64,000 nt of DNA. Origin: Tetrapyrgos nigripes (lineage: Eukaryota; Basidiomycota; Agaricomycetes; Agaricales; Campanellaceae). Positions 34,831-46,439 of the stretch are shown here, one piece after another. Position 1 is the first letter of the stretch. Every line of letters starts with the position of its first letter. The notes beneath the pieces were generated by a model, which was given only the letters and a program-made list of their open reading frames with translations, was not told the DNA's origin and made no database searches. The DNA is taken from positions 434,001 through 498,000 of the forward strand of contig JAACJM010000005.1 in the NCBI GenBank assembly GCA_013368315.1, read 5' to 3'. A program made the position numbers and the translations under genes.

Positions 34831-35926
34831 ATGTCCAAAGCCATCGATACAACTCTCGCTCCTCAATATTTCCAGAGATTTCCTGTGCACATCCACAAGG
34901 ATGAGCCCGTAGTCAAAGAGGGTTCCAGTGCCGCCGTTAAGATGTTCGAGCGCTTGGTCCCAGAGAAGGATACACGTTCGCACGCTGTAGGTCCTTACGG
35001 TGACGCCTACGCGATCTGCTATCCCGAAGGCGACACCGAGAAGACTAAGCTCGCGGGAGAGATCATTGAAGCTCTCTGGATGTATGACGGTGGGTGAATC
35101 TGCGCGAAATATACTTCATTCTTTGCTCATTGAAGCTAGATATCATTGAGGCCTTGCCCCATGATGAGGCTGCACTCGAGCATGCTACGGTCAAGCAAAT
35201 GCTTGCCGGGAACAAGGACGGAAAAGCTCCCGGTAGAAAGACCTTGATGACTAGCATCTTCCGCGACGCTAGAGATCGCATGATGGTTCTAGACCCGAAG
35301 GGTTCCCCCTGGATGATTGGAGTACTTCGCCAGTATCTGACTGAGTACGACGGAAACGACAATACGTACAACGACATCGAAGAATATGCCACTTTCAGGA
35401 CCTTGAACGTGGGTTTCCGGTCAGTCATAATATCCTCTGTTCTGAATAAAGTCTGAAACATATCCATCTAGCATCATGTCAGGGTTCATGCAATGGACCA
35501 CTGACATCTATCTCAATGAAGAGGAGACTCAAATCACAAAGGATTTCTACATGGCTTCTGGACGAGTCATGGCCTTGACCAACGGTATGTAGACGATCAC
35601 TGCATGCATGTTCGTGTATTGACATACTCGAGATAGATTATTGGTCCTGGGAGATGGAAAAGAGAGAATCCATTGACCGCTCTGCCGGAATCCGCAACGC
35701 GATTCCCGTGCTCATGAAACAGTTCTCCTTGAACGAGAAAGACGCCAAGATTTTTGCCAAGGGCTTGACTGTCGATGCTGAGGAATACATGTGGAAATTG
35801 GGATTGGATTTGAAGAAGACAGGCTCTGAGACGATCAAGAAGTACGTTGATGCAATGATCCTGCTCATGGGAGGAAGCGGTTTTTGGTCTGCAACGTGCC
35901 CTAGGTACAACACAGCTCAGAAGTAG
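34831..35926 (+). CDS. Class I terpene synthase
   Basis: Cyclises a prenyl diphosphate by ionising it with a metal cluster. Exons 34831-35089, 35140-35419, 35472-35584 and 35637-35926 join in frame to 313 aa, typical for fungal class I synthases. Metal-binding motifs: DDIIE in LWMYDDIIEALPHDE at about residue 86, and NDYWSWEME, a perfect NDxxSxxxE (NSE) motif, at about residue 217. A C-terminal PRY follows FWSATC. No prenyltransferase domain is fused. The nearby GGPP synthase argues for a diterpene product, but many enzymes of this fold take FPP, so a sesquiterpene is possible. No lesion seen. Confidence 0.92.
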
Positions 35927-36329
35927 GCCTGTTACAGTTTATTGAGTTCTAAGTATCATATAGAAGTTTGGTCAGCGCGTTGTCCATTCTGTGCCGATGA
36001 AACCTGTTAAGGGAATCCGATGTCACTGATGAAGGAGTCTTACGCGTGACAATAACACGGCGCTTCAAGGCATGTCATGTAATGCCGCTTCAGAAAAACG
36101 GAGGCGGCAAAGCGGCTGGACTCTAGATCAATGCCGCAACCCGGGCCATCCGGGTGAGCCATAGCCACACCAAAGCTACACGCTCGAGGCTATCTCAGAC
36201 GAGTTCCTCCCCAGCTACCTTTAGCTCTGATCGTTCCCGCTAGTTTTTCTTAAGTACTTCGAAAAAGTGGCTTTTGTTCAATTCGTTTGCAGCAAAATGG
36301 TATTCATACGGTGACTAAGTTAGTACTGC

Positions 36330-37960
36330 CTAGACAACAGACATGTATCCATTGGTATTTACAGGAGGAAGTAGAATTTTAGAAATCAAAACAATCAAAA
36401 CTTTGACTCTGCAATTCTCAGCTGTGATCCATTTCTCATCCACGCCGAGCACGGAAAACCATTGCGGAGGTGGTGGTTCCGTACGTCCATCCTCAAACTT
36501 GAAGTCGTACTCCAACAGGCAATGGACAAGCATCAACTTGAGTTCGTTGACAGCAAAGAACCTTCCAGGACTAAGAAAATCGAGTCATAAACGCTATAGG
36601 ATATGTGGCAAAGTCAAAGAGAAAACTCACCATGCATGTTTTCCATTCCCAAAGATCATGTATTCGTTGTTGGGCTTGACCATATTCTGACCCATCTCTT
36701 CGCCTTCTTCAGATTTCATTTCGGCGAACCTGAAGCCATGGAACTCGTTTGCATTTGGATAAATGTTCTGGAGATGTATGATTAGCGCCTGCTCCCTGGT
36801 TAAAGTGGCTCCGAGAGGGCTTACTTCGTCGTTGTGAATAGCATTCGAAGCCGCTGAGGCGAAAGTCCCAGCAGGAACCACCGTTCCATCCGAGAATTGA
36901 AAGTCTTTCAGGCAAAGACGGTTCATCGCAGCTGTAAAAAAGTGATCTGAGTCATGAATCGTGATGTGCGGAGGAGAATATAGTTTACCGACACTATTGC
37001 CCATAAGTCTCTGAGACTCCTTGAGAACACTATCCAGCTTGTGCATTCTGGCCATAGCAGTTTTGGTCCATCAATCTCCTCACGAAGCGGATCATGGAGC
37101 TCAGGGTGACAGGCTAAGTAGTACATCGCGACTGTGAAGGCCTGAGTTGAAAGTCGAATCAGCTTTTTGATGTCGTTACTAAGGAGCAGGAACCTACCAT
37201 TGACGTAGTATGGATGGAGCCAAAATTGATGATAATGATTTGAGGGGAAAGTTCCTCAACGGTTCTCTTTGAGGTAGGGGTCGCGTCGATGAGCCACGAA
37301 ATTAAGTCGTTCTGAGAGTAATCCTGTCAGTCCTAAACATTGGGAGCCGTGGTGAGCGCAATAACTGACCGGTTTTCCGGGCCAGTCTTTCCCGTATTCT
37401 GCTTCCTTGGCTAGGCGTTCTTCAAGGACGGGTCTGAGGAGCTCTGCTCCGGTGCGCAACTGCTTAGGAACGTTTGAGATAACCTCAGAAACGAAGCTGG
37501 AAGTTATATGACCTGTGAGGCTGCGATGTTTGCAAGAGTGCAACCAGAACTTACGGTTTTAAAAAGTTGGGAAAAATCAAAAGTATGTTGGCGCAGACCA
37601 TGATATCAACCGCAAATTCAATGTTCAGATCCCTGTACGCAGGATCTCGACAGGTCGGGAGTCCGACAAAGATTCTGTTACTCGTTCTCGAGATAATTCG
37701 CCTGGCTGCTTCTATGACACGAACTGACACCCATTCTTCAATACAGAAGCCTTTAGTACCGCCCGGTATATGACTTAATAGGTGCAAAGAACTCACCGTC
37801 GTCTTTGATGAGAATCTTCTCGTCGAAACTGGTCTGTATCTCGTCGTGCATGTCCTCAAAGCGGGGAGCGATATCCCTCGTTATCTTGCTGCGTATCGCG
37901 TTAATCCGGTAGAAATCGGGTTCGTATAGCCTTGACTATCGAATTACTTACTTTCTACCC
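36330..37960 (-). pseudogene. Cytochrome P450, 5'-truncated with a frameshift
   Basis: A haem-thiolate monooxygenase remnant. Readable in order on the minus strand: TRDIAPRFEDMHDEI, SRTSNRIFVGLP, EYGKDWPGKP|NDLISW, an I-helix region around FGSIHTTSM, LDSVLKESQRL (the ExxR helix), and the haem loop FGNGKHACPGRFFA with its Cys codon split by an intron. The haem Cys is therefore kept. Two defects: no membrane anchor or about first 100 residues can be found upstream of 37960, and near 37068 the frame shifts and a few residues are lost between REEI and TAMARM. The extreme C-terminus (after QWFSVLGVDE) is also unusual. It sits beside the terpene synthase, on the other strand. Confidence 0.75.
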
Positions 37961-39709
37961 CGTGCAGGCCAGCAGAGTGAACATTTTCAGGCTGTATGTA
38001 TGCATTTGGTTTTCAGCGATGAGCACTTATTTGCGCTTTGTTTGGCATCAGCTTTGGAACGCGTAATTTTCAAACTCCGCTAAATACCGCCCAAAACTGG
38101 GCGACGCGTCAACGCGTCAACTTCTTTCTTCACCACCACCATTCTTCGAGTCCTCGTTCCCTTCCTTCTTCTTCCGACCTGTCTTTCCTGTCTCTCCGAC
38201 TCTCCTTCCCACTCAATGACCCACACAGTGCTCACCCTTCAGTCCGAACGTGTGGTAGGCTTATGGTGAGCTTTCTGGCTCATCTTCGTTGCCTTCCTAC
38301 TCACCCTCCTCTGTAGATCCACCCCCTTCTATGGATTTGAGCTGTCATTCCTAAAACTGATTTGGAGGATTCAGAGAAACGGCAGTTGGAGTTGGACCGA
38401 GAGGGTTAGCGGTTCACGTTCATCCATCATCTTGCTGGTGAGTTTCGCCGTCTTTGTTAGTTATTTTCCCTTTGTTTTTGGCTTTCCGTCATTGCCTTTG
38501 GCGATGATCCTCTTGCGTCTTTGTGTTCCCGCCTTTTGTCTTTGCCTTTGGATATTCACTCACGCATCCTACAGCAACGAGTATGCTTTATCCACCAAGG
38601 CGATCCTAGTTTCCTGCTTACGTGTGTCAGTACGTCCTCCCTTGTCTGACGCCCAGTTTAATTATTTTTCCCGCCCTCATCGTTGACAGTGTTGTTGCCA
38701 CTTCCCTCCAACCCTATGCGCATTTTCTGACCTTGTAATGTCAAACCCTCCAGACTACCAATGCGCAACAACCAGAATATCACGCATATGGCTGCTTCTT
38801 CAGTTTGCGGTGAGTCGTTCTTTCGCTCCGCTCAGTGTCTTTAATCTTACAAGTCCCTCCTTCCGTATCTAGTTCTCTGCTCCCGTCATGCTTTTGTGAG
38901 TGTTCCCTTTGACTCTTGTGTCGTCAATCTATCTCATCCAAAAACATTACAGAGTGGATGTATATCTGTCTACAGAGGGTGTGCTGCTGTGAGTCATATA
39001 ATCATATACAACAGTCTGTTTGTCTTGGTAGAGTTGGTGTCGCTATTCTCAGTAGCTACTGTATCTTAGTAAATGAATATATGAAATTTGATCATTTGGC
39101 ATATGGACTCTCTGGTTTATGAATAGCATTGATGAACTGCTTGGTACTTCGTTCAATACTTCGCTCGTCTCACAAGACTTTGTACACTTCTCGAAATTTC
39201 CCTTATCTCGCAGTACTTTGCTCACTTTAGAAAACTTTGCTCACTTTGCAATACTTTTTCCGCTCACGATATATTGCAAAGCGGCCTCGGTATATTCCCG
39301 ATATACGCTCAAATATCATCCGTCTCCCTAATATATTGTGGCATTTTTCGGACACACAAAATACTGAAAATCAGACAAGATCTCAGCGTATATTGGTCCG
39401 TCAATTTTTGTGGTGTCAACGGTTAGCCGGATTTATCCTAGCTAACTCTGGAGGAGTATTAACCGAGCTGGGACCAATAACTCATGCGCCGGGGTCTCCA
39501 GGAAGCGTCCCGCTGTGTACATCATTGTTCCCGGGATGATAGGACTCGAGTAATTCAGTCATCTTCGAAAAGGTGAGCGTTTTACCTCGCGTCCACTCCC
39601 ATTCCAGTTAGATGTGCTGTTCAAATCGGCCACCAGATCTGCAACTCAAATACGCCTCAAGGCGAATCGCGAGAAAGGAACACCATCCTTACCCCAACAT
39701 CCATCCATT
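37961..39709. other. Intergenic, no gene supported
   Basis: The frames lack motifs. The first half is C/T-rich. From 39140 to 39300 short ACTTTGCTCACTTT and CGATATA words recur. Nothing else recognised. Confidence 0.4.
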
Positions 39710-41760
39710 ATGGCTTCTTTGACCATCCTTCTTGCCCTCTGCGCTATTACCTCGGTATGGTTGCTCAAGAGGCTCCTACAGAGATCCGCGGCTGTAACAC
39801 AGACATTGAAAGATGTGGGCTCGTGTCCTGGTTGCGGCCGTCTCCTCTACAATCCCTTTGGAGGGCTCTCGCTGGCCATAGACGGATTTTCGCCGTTCAA
39901 GTGGCGCTTCCACGACTACCATGCAGCATTTGACCGTACGTTCGTTTATATTGGCAAAAGAACTACATCTGATATCGGCAATGTAGTCTACGCTCATTTT
40001 CAAAGCACAGTTCTAAGCTCTTTCGTGATTTGGAACGGTGAGCAGTACTACTGGCTTAGTGATGCAGACGCTATCAAGACTGTTTGCAACTCGAGGAAAA
40101 TTTTTGAAAAGGATCTACCAGTGGTAAGCTTACCTTTGCTTTCGCTTATCTTCCTCTCTCAATCGGTATAGTACGAAAAATTCCTTAACTTCTGGGGGTC
40201 AAATATCATCTCAACGGAAGGCAATGAATGGAAATTGCATCGTGGAGTAGCAAGGTCCGCTTTCAACGAGGTACGCATCGTCAACAGCTCCTCCTATTGT
40301 CATTGCTAACATCTTAACAATTCATTCATAGGTGAATAATGCATTGGTTTGGTCAGAAACTACCCATATTAACTCACAATGGATGAGCAACTTGAAGAAG
40401 GAAGTCGAAGTTGACCTCCTTGAGGATTCGCGACTCGTAAATATTGTCGTAAAATCAATATTATCAGTATCTAACTGAATGTCTTCCTTCTCTAGATTAC
40501 TATGCAAGTCATCCAAGGAGCAGGGTTTGGACGGCATCCCACCTGGGCAGAGGCCTCCAGCAAACAATCAGACGGCGACTGAATGCCGTTCGAGGAGGCA
40601 CTCTCATACCAAGATCCATCACTCCTAACTGGCTAATTGACATTGCTGAGAAGGCGGGTATCAAAAAGTTGACGGTCATACGGACATCTTTTGACGATAT
40701 CAAGTTCCACATGCTGGACTTGGTGCAACTCGCTAGGTCTTGGCTAGCCGGAGATGACAAGGACAAAGCGCTGGATGCTGCGCTGCTGAGGAACTTGGTT
40801 GAGGGTAATAATGATGAAGCAGAGTCCAACCGATTGGATGATAGGCAGCTACTTTCGAACGCTTTCGCGGGTCTTATTCTTTCAATTCTTTCTTATATCC
40901 GAAGCTCAATGAAGCTACAGATTTTTTTGGTCGCCGGTCATGGTGTGTTTGACACCTTCATTGACTTGCAATTCAGATCACTCAATCCTTCATTTTCAGA
41001 GACAACTGCTCATTCGTTGTCATTCATGATTGCTGAAGTTCAATGTAAAGTTAGAGAGGAAGTTCTCCGTCTGACTGGTGGTGATCCTACAGTTCAGTTG
41101 GTCAGTAGTCTTTTATTTATGACTCTATGACTTTCTCATTCCATTGTCTATACATCAGTCATACAAAGAACACATGTCGAAGCTTGTGAGTTGGACTCTT
41201 TTCTGCATATCGAACCTGAGCCTGATCTTCCCCGGGGACAAGGTATACACATTAGCTGTATTCTATGAGACTGGCAGGCTTTGCACTGTTGCAACCCGTC
41301 TTGGTCGCCGAGTACTATCCGATACAACTCTCACCAGCCGTCGTTTCGAGATTGCATCAGATGGTAGTGCAGAACGTGTTCAAGAGTTCGATGTAAGCCT
41401 CAAGCGTGGCTCGCAGGTCATCGTGGATCTGACTGCAGTGCATAGAAACCGTAAGTACCTTCTTGAGCCCGAATAACTTGGGCTGAACACTCTCTTCTTT
41501 TCAGCAATTCACTGGGGTAGAGACGTGAATGAGTTCAAACCTGAACGATTCATAGACACCGACACTTACCGTTGGCCCAGGAATGCATGTGAGCTTTATT
41601 TTTACCTCCTTCGATGCCGGAGCACATACTTACTTGCATCCTATCAGTCCTTGAGTTTTCCACAGGTCATCGCAGCTGCATCAGACAGAAATTCTCAACC
41701 ACGGAGTCTCTCTGTCTTGTTGCCAACTTGGTGCGGCAATTAACCAGAAAGCAACGCTAG
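39710..41760 (+). pseudogene. Cytochrome P450, full-length but with frame lesions
   Basis: The start MASLTILLALCAITSVWLL is a hydrophobic anchor. Exons join as HAAFD|LLSSFVIWNGEQYYW, EKDLPV|YEKFLNFWGSN, FNE|VNNALVW and so on. Landmarks: EGNEWKLHRG (C-helix), VAGHETTAHS (I-helix, across an intron), YETGR (ExxR), FKPERF, and haem loop FSTGHRSCIRQKF, in which the Gly after Cys-Ile is Arg. Lesions: a TGA and frame change at about 40579 after KQSDGD; one T seems missing from the T-run at about 40922; the stop at 41758 comes about 45 residues earlier than usual for the family. A TIR repeat begins 50 bases later. Function is doubtful as assembled. Confidence 0.75.
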
Positions 41761-41810
41761 AATCACGGTTTTCGATGCAATTTTCATCATCTTGCGTTGA
41801 ATTTTACTAG

Positions 41811-42282
41811 GGAAAGGTGCCACTGCTTCGCATGGCAAATTACGAGGTTCATTGATAAGTCAAGGAGTTAAACAGTTTTCGTATGCAGTAAAAAATCTCT
41901 AATTAGAAAGAGCTCAGTGTCTAAATGTAGTGGAGATACGAGAAAAGTTTAAAGTGGTGCTATGTGTAGTACATACAAGAAGAACGAGAAAGACAAACTG
42001 AGCCAAGCCATTAAAGAACCAAACTGTTGAAAAGTTGAATAGTCATTATCAGTGAACATTCATGCGATGGTAGGGAAGGGGAAAATCCTTGTATTGCTGA
42101 GCGAGGAGGACTGCCAGTCAGCCAATGAGACACGTAGATGCGTGACAGTCACAGGTCACACACGTGGTGGAGTGAAAAAGATAGCGAGCCTGTCGTTGTT
42201 GATGACACAGAGAGGGTTACCAGTGCTCCCACTGTCTGAAAGTCAGCAAGGGTGCCACTGCACTCGTGAGATGCCTATATAC
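41811..42282. repeat. TIR repeat fragment directly after the P450
   Basis: Begins GGGAAAGGTGCCACTGCTTC like 25738. No gene. It is cut at 42283 by the split LTR. Confidence 0.5.
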
Positions 42283-42436
42283 TGTCACAAACTGCTACAG
42301 TTCTCTGTCCTCCTTCCTCTGTTACTTCATTATCGAACCTATTCTCTGATCATTCATCCATTGCATTCCCTCGATAAACCTTTTAACCTTATATTACTGG
42401 TTTTGAACCTTATAAAACCTGTCAAACTCTATAATA
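42283..42436 (+). repeat. Left part of the split solo LTR (rest at 51206-51323)
   Basis: Starts TGTCACAAACTGCTACAG like the LTR at 7673. Its right part ends CCTTGACA at 51323. TATAC at 42278-42282 and 51324-51328 is the target duplication, which shows that both parts were one LTR. About 175 bp of the LTR middle is missing at the junction with the element in between. Confidence 0.85.
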
Positions 42437-43061
42437 CACCTCAACATCACAACATCTGATATATGTAGATATGCCTAGCCTACCCAGTTTTGCCAAATGT
42501 ATGCTAATGAAAATCATTAAATCTCACACACTGCCAGAAATTCTGCGAATACTGCCAACTTTTTGTCGTCTAAGGAATCCATAAACCTCTTCCCATAAGA
42601 GGTAGGTGGCTGACCAGACCCTTTGGAAGTCCATCAAGCCCATCCTGTTCGATCCTGCCATCAACGACGTCATGATCGAAAGCTTCTCACACCGTTCATC
42701 AACCATCACCACCAACACGACTGTCTGCTTGTTGTCCTCACTTATTCCTCATGCCACTTATCTCATATCCCCAACCTCACACCTCACCACCATCAAATGC
42801 CCTTGCTCACTGTGCCCTCAGCTATCCCTCCCCTTGCTTAGGTCTCTTCATGTGCCCGTCAGCTCGAAATTGTTCAAGTTATTTCTGTTGCCTTGATGTT
42901 GAGCTGCATGCTTCCCTTGCCATTGTGTTGGGCTGTAATGTATGTAATTATCTTCTATCTCATTTGCATGGCTTGGCTAACATTGCATAGACACATGTAT
43001 TGACTTAGGTAGACTAAGGTACTCCTATATAACCACTTGACTACATAATATACAACCTCCC

Positions 43062-44705
43062 CTATCCTGAATTCTCCTGCTTGTTGCCATCCGCCACCTT
43101 TGTCCTCTCCACCCCTTTGTCCTTGTGCTCCTTTCGTTTAGGCTTCTGCATGACCACTGCACCACTTGGACCGGTCACCAACATGGAATGAACGAAATTG
43201 ACCTCAGTGCCAGACGTGTCACCAAGAGGAGCTTTGTGCTTCCTTCCATGCTTGGGTTGCTTGGTCATCATAGGGGCTGGGCTCTGCTCTGAGACAGAAG
43301 CTGGTGTGAGTGCTGCAGTATACTGGGTTTGCTGGTACGTGTCTGAGCCAGGAGGTGCAACAGGAGCCTCAAGGGATGGCACTGGAAGGATGGGTGGAGT
43401 TCCAGGGGATGCAGTGGCAGCAGGAACAACTACTGTCTGACCTTCAGTTACAGCCTGTTGTTCCGTCTGTTCTACTGCTGCCTCGAATTGTTTCTTGTCC
43501 CACTCTTTCCATTTGGCACTGGACATCTTGTAGAAGTAAGTTGTGCCTGACTCGAAGGCGTTCTTCAGGATGTTGATCTCCACACGTGTAGCTAGGTCAC
43601 TTGGACTGCAAAATCTGTCCAGGGGCCAGTTGACCAACTTGATGCCATGCTTCCTGGTGATATGTTCATCAAAGTTTTTGTAGTACATGCAGGGAATCTT
43701 ATTCTTCCTGCCAGTACTCTCTGCCATGGATGTGAGTCAGTTCTCTCAACACATCTAAATAACTAGTCACTCATGCAGTTTCTGATTAATGATCTGTACT
43801 AGCTCTTTCTTCATCTCGACATTCTCTTGAACGAAGTTCTGTGCAACACCTGGAGCAGGTCAGTCAACAACACTTCATGTAGCTGTGCATGATTCTTACC
43901 ATCGACACCAGCTATACAGTAACCCTCTAGTCAAGTTGCGATGGCATGTGAGTTCTCCTTGGATGCCATCTCGAAAAACGATTCTACCCATTCACTTGTC
44001 ACCCATCGTGTGGCAGATTGAAATGCTCTGAGTTGGAGTGGGCAGTCATAATTGCTGATTTGGTGCCAGTATGAGCATTGAGTCGTTGAAGCTGTTCAGG
44101 TAAGTAAGTCTCTACTGCACCAGGACAACTCTGATGAACTCACCATTAGTTTCACGTCCTCTAGTGTTGTGTGGATGTTGGCCTCGGTCACCTCCTTCTG
44201 CGCTTCCTTCGACATTACCGCCCATTTCTTGGCAATGTCTGGCATGCACTCAGGAATTTTCTTCCGAGGCTGTCCCTCTGGAATTTCTGAGACAATTATT
44301 AGTTATCTTCATATATGTAAGTGACCAGGACACAATGCATGTACCAGAGTTTATCTCAGCCATTTGCAGGTGGACGAACGCTTGGAAAGGACCAAGGGTT
44401 TTTTTCTTTGGCTTGAGGCAGTAGCTCTGCATGATCTCATCCATGTACCACTGCAAGTCATGCTTCCCAAACTCCTCCTTCATCACAGCTGCTTCATTCA
44501 GGACCACACTATACGCTTGTTGGAGTCATGCTTGGTACTAACTCTTTTCTGTGTCTTGCACCGCTTTCTTCTCGGCTTTTTGTGCATTGGTCAATTTGAT
44601 AGGCTTTCTGGGTGCACGGTATCTCGTTGGGCGATGCGTCGAAGTTCTATCTTTCTGAGCAGCACGGAGAAGACGTTCAAATTGTACGTTTGTTTTTTTG
44701 CGCAT
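43062..44705 (-). pseudogene. KDZ-element accessory gene, left-arm copy (HMG-like)
   Basis: A minus-strand gene in the left arm. It starts MRKKTNVQFERLLRAAQ, is basic (KPIKLTNAQKAEKKA), then GPFQAFVHLQMAEIN (exon end) joins PEGQPRKKIPECMPDIAKKW across an intron with GTACAT/TCAG ends; this stretch has HMG-box-like spacing (inference). The final exon 43062-43727 holds YYKNFDEHITRKHGIKLVNW, WKEWDKKQFE, a Pro/Ala/Thr-rich region and a basic end (KRKEHKDKG). Two stops (TAG, TGA) lie after AEKS near 44540. The right-arm copy (48956-50580) lacks one of these but has other lesions. I know this family only as a multicopy gene of Agaricomycetes near KDZ elements. Confidence 0.6.
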
Positions 44706-44796
44706 TGGTGAAAGGCTGTGGGTGGCTGACCAGGAAAACCAGGTAGTAAAATTTGTAAATTTGTAATAGGCAACTATCAAAATCAACAGACTAGTA

Positions 44797-45722
44797 CTAC
44801 ATATCTTGAATCCTTGCCCACAATAAATCAGCCACAGAGTCAGAAACGGAGACCACATCTTCCAACCCAGCCCTGAACCCCTCTACACCACCCACCATCA
44901 ATAAGAGTCCTTCAATATCCTGCACCTCATCCTCAGAGTAGCCGTGACTGAGCAAGTACTGCCTGGGCCAGTAGCCAAGCTCCCAGTTCAACAAACGCCC
45001 AGGAGTCCCAGGAGTTCCTTGCTGCCTAGATGTACGACCAGACACCAGACGTCTCAGTGGAGTAACTTGGTGGGCCACGGAATGTGTGCATTGTGAGGGT
45101 GAACCTATCAAACATGTGCACATCAGAAAATTATCCAAGAAACAAGATAACAAGCACATGCCAGGGGAAATGAGTTCAAGCGAAACATTGATAGTGTTGG
45201 AATGAGTCTGGGATGGCGAAGGAACAGGCATTGCAGAGTAGCAAATGACAGCTGGGGTTCATAGGCAAGTGCTTCCTCACGAAGGCATGCAGCTTCATTG
45301 CTGTGATTGAGAGGGTCATGATCATGAGTCAGATTCAGGAGTGTAGGCTCGGGACTGATCATCCCACACAGAGCTGCAACAAAGGTATTGAACATGAAGG
45401 CACGGTGGAACTTGTTCACACTTGATTGGTCCAGACTCTGAATAGCATCAACACTTTGAGGAGGTCAGTCCTCCATCTCAAAATAATCGCAAACTAATGC
45501 TCACCTATTGAAGTACAAGCCAACTTTATTACCCAAACGAACAGCCCAGTATTTTTGACCTGGGACCCTATCAACCAATCCACTGAGCTCTTGGATTTCC
45601 TGCTCAGTCTGCAATGCGAGGATTAAAGCAGACGGGGGGAGTTGGAGATGTTGTTCAATCCAGGGCTGTAACATATGCCAGATCTGCTCAGCCTCGTTGT
45701 CTGTGTTGCATTTAATATTCAT
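44797..45722 (-). CDS. Viroplasmin/RNase H1 N-terminal-like domain protein
   Basis: A minus-strand gene spanning the inner edge of the left arm. QKYWAVRLGNKVGLYFN, an intron (45483-45502 region, GTGAGC...AAAG), then SVDAIQSLDQSSVNKFHRAF and FNTFVAAL match the pattern of the small KYYxVRxGRxxGIY RNase H1 N-terminal/viroplasmin fold that binds nucleic acid hybrids. The 3' exon (about 45108-44797) reads GYWPRQYLLSHGYSEDEVQ and GVEGFRAGLEDVV to the stop. The arm boundary at 45082 falls inside this 3' exon, so the right arm repeats only the gene's end. The start codon is uncertain (MNIKCNTDNEAEQ at 45722 is the best candidate). The domain call is by eye. Confidence 0.5.
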
Positions 45723-46439
45723 GGGGAACAGTGGGTATGCCCCTGGAAGACCCCCAGGTCACCATTGTCTGCCAAACTTGTAAGTACGGACTACAGAGCC
45801 ACACACATGACAAAAAGATACATACACTAGGTTGTTGATTCCAATATGCATCGGTTTGTTGGTAATATTGTTACCATGAGCAACATGATAAGGGCCAATG
45901 CACACAACATGACCCATAGTAAAAGCAAGGACAGGAAATGAGAAAGAAAAGGTGAGCACTCAAGACTTATAATCTCAGAGTTCTACACAGTCATACAAGT
46001 ACAGCATGATCACTTGACAATTGTATTGTCATCATATCAAACTTTCATCTGGACATCCATGTTCGAACTTCATTTTCAACCACACCTCAGCGATGAGGAT
46101 CATGGTGAGAGGTCCCAAAAATCCAGATAATGGCACCAGTGAGTCTTTTTCTTATCCTTAGATTTATCTTTGGTACTCTTTGGGTACTCTTTCAGCTGTA
46201 TAATGTCATGTCATGTCCATGGACTGGAGTGAAATTGGTTGACTGCATGCTATACCCTTTGAATACCTGTACAACAGGAATTCTGAAGATGTACAGGATG
46301 CAGTACACCAATGGAACCTCAGGGATGCAGTACTGACGCGACTCGGCTGTTTGCTTGCAATCACTAATTGCAAACAAGCTGATGATAACCCTTCTGCTTT
46401 CCAACAACTCTGCTTGATTTCGTCCTACAGGAGGGCAAG

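Noticed and set aside
38038..39539. Several 60-100 codon frames between the P450 genes
   Set aside because: Composition is C/T-driven, frames lack motifs and do not join by plausible introns.
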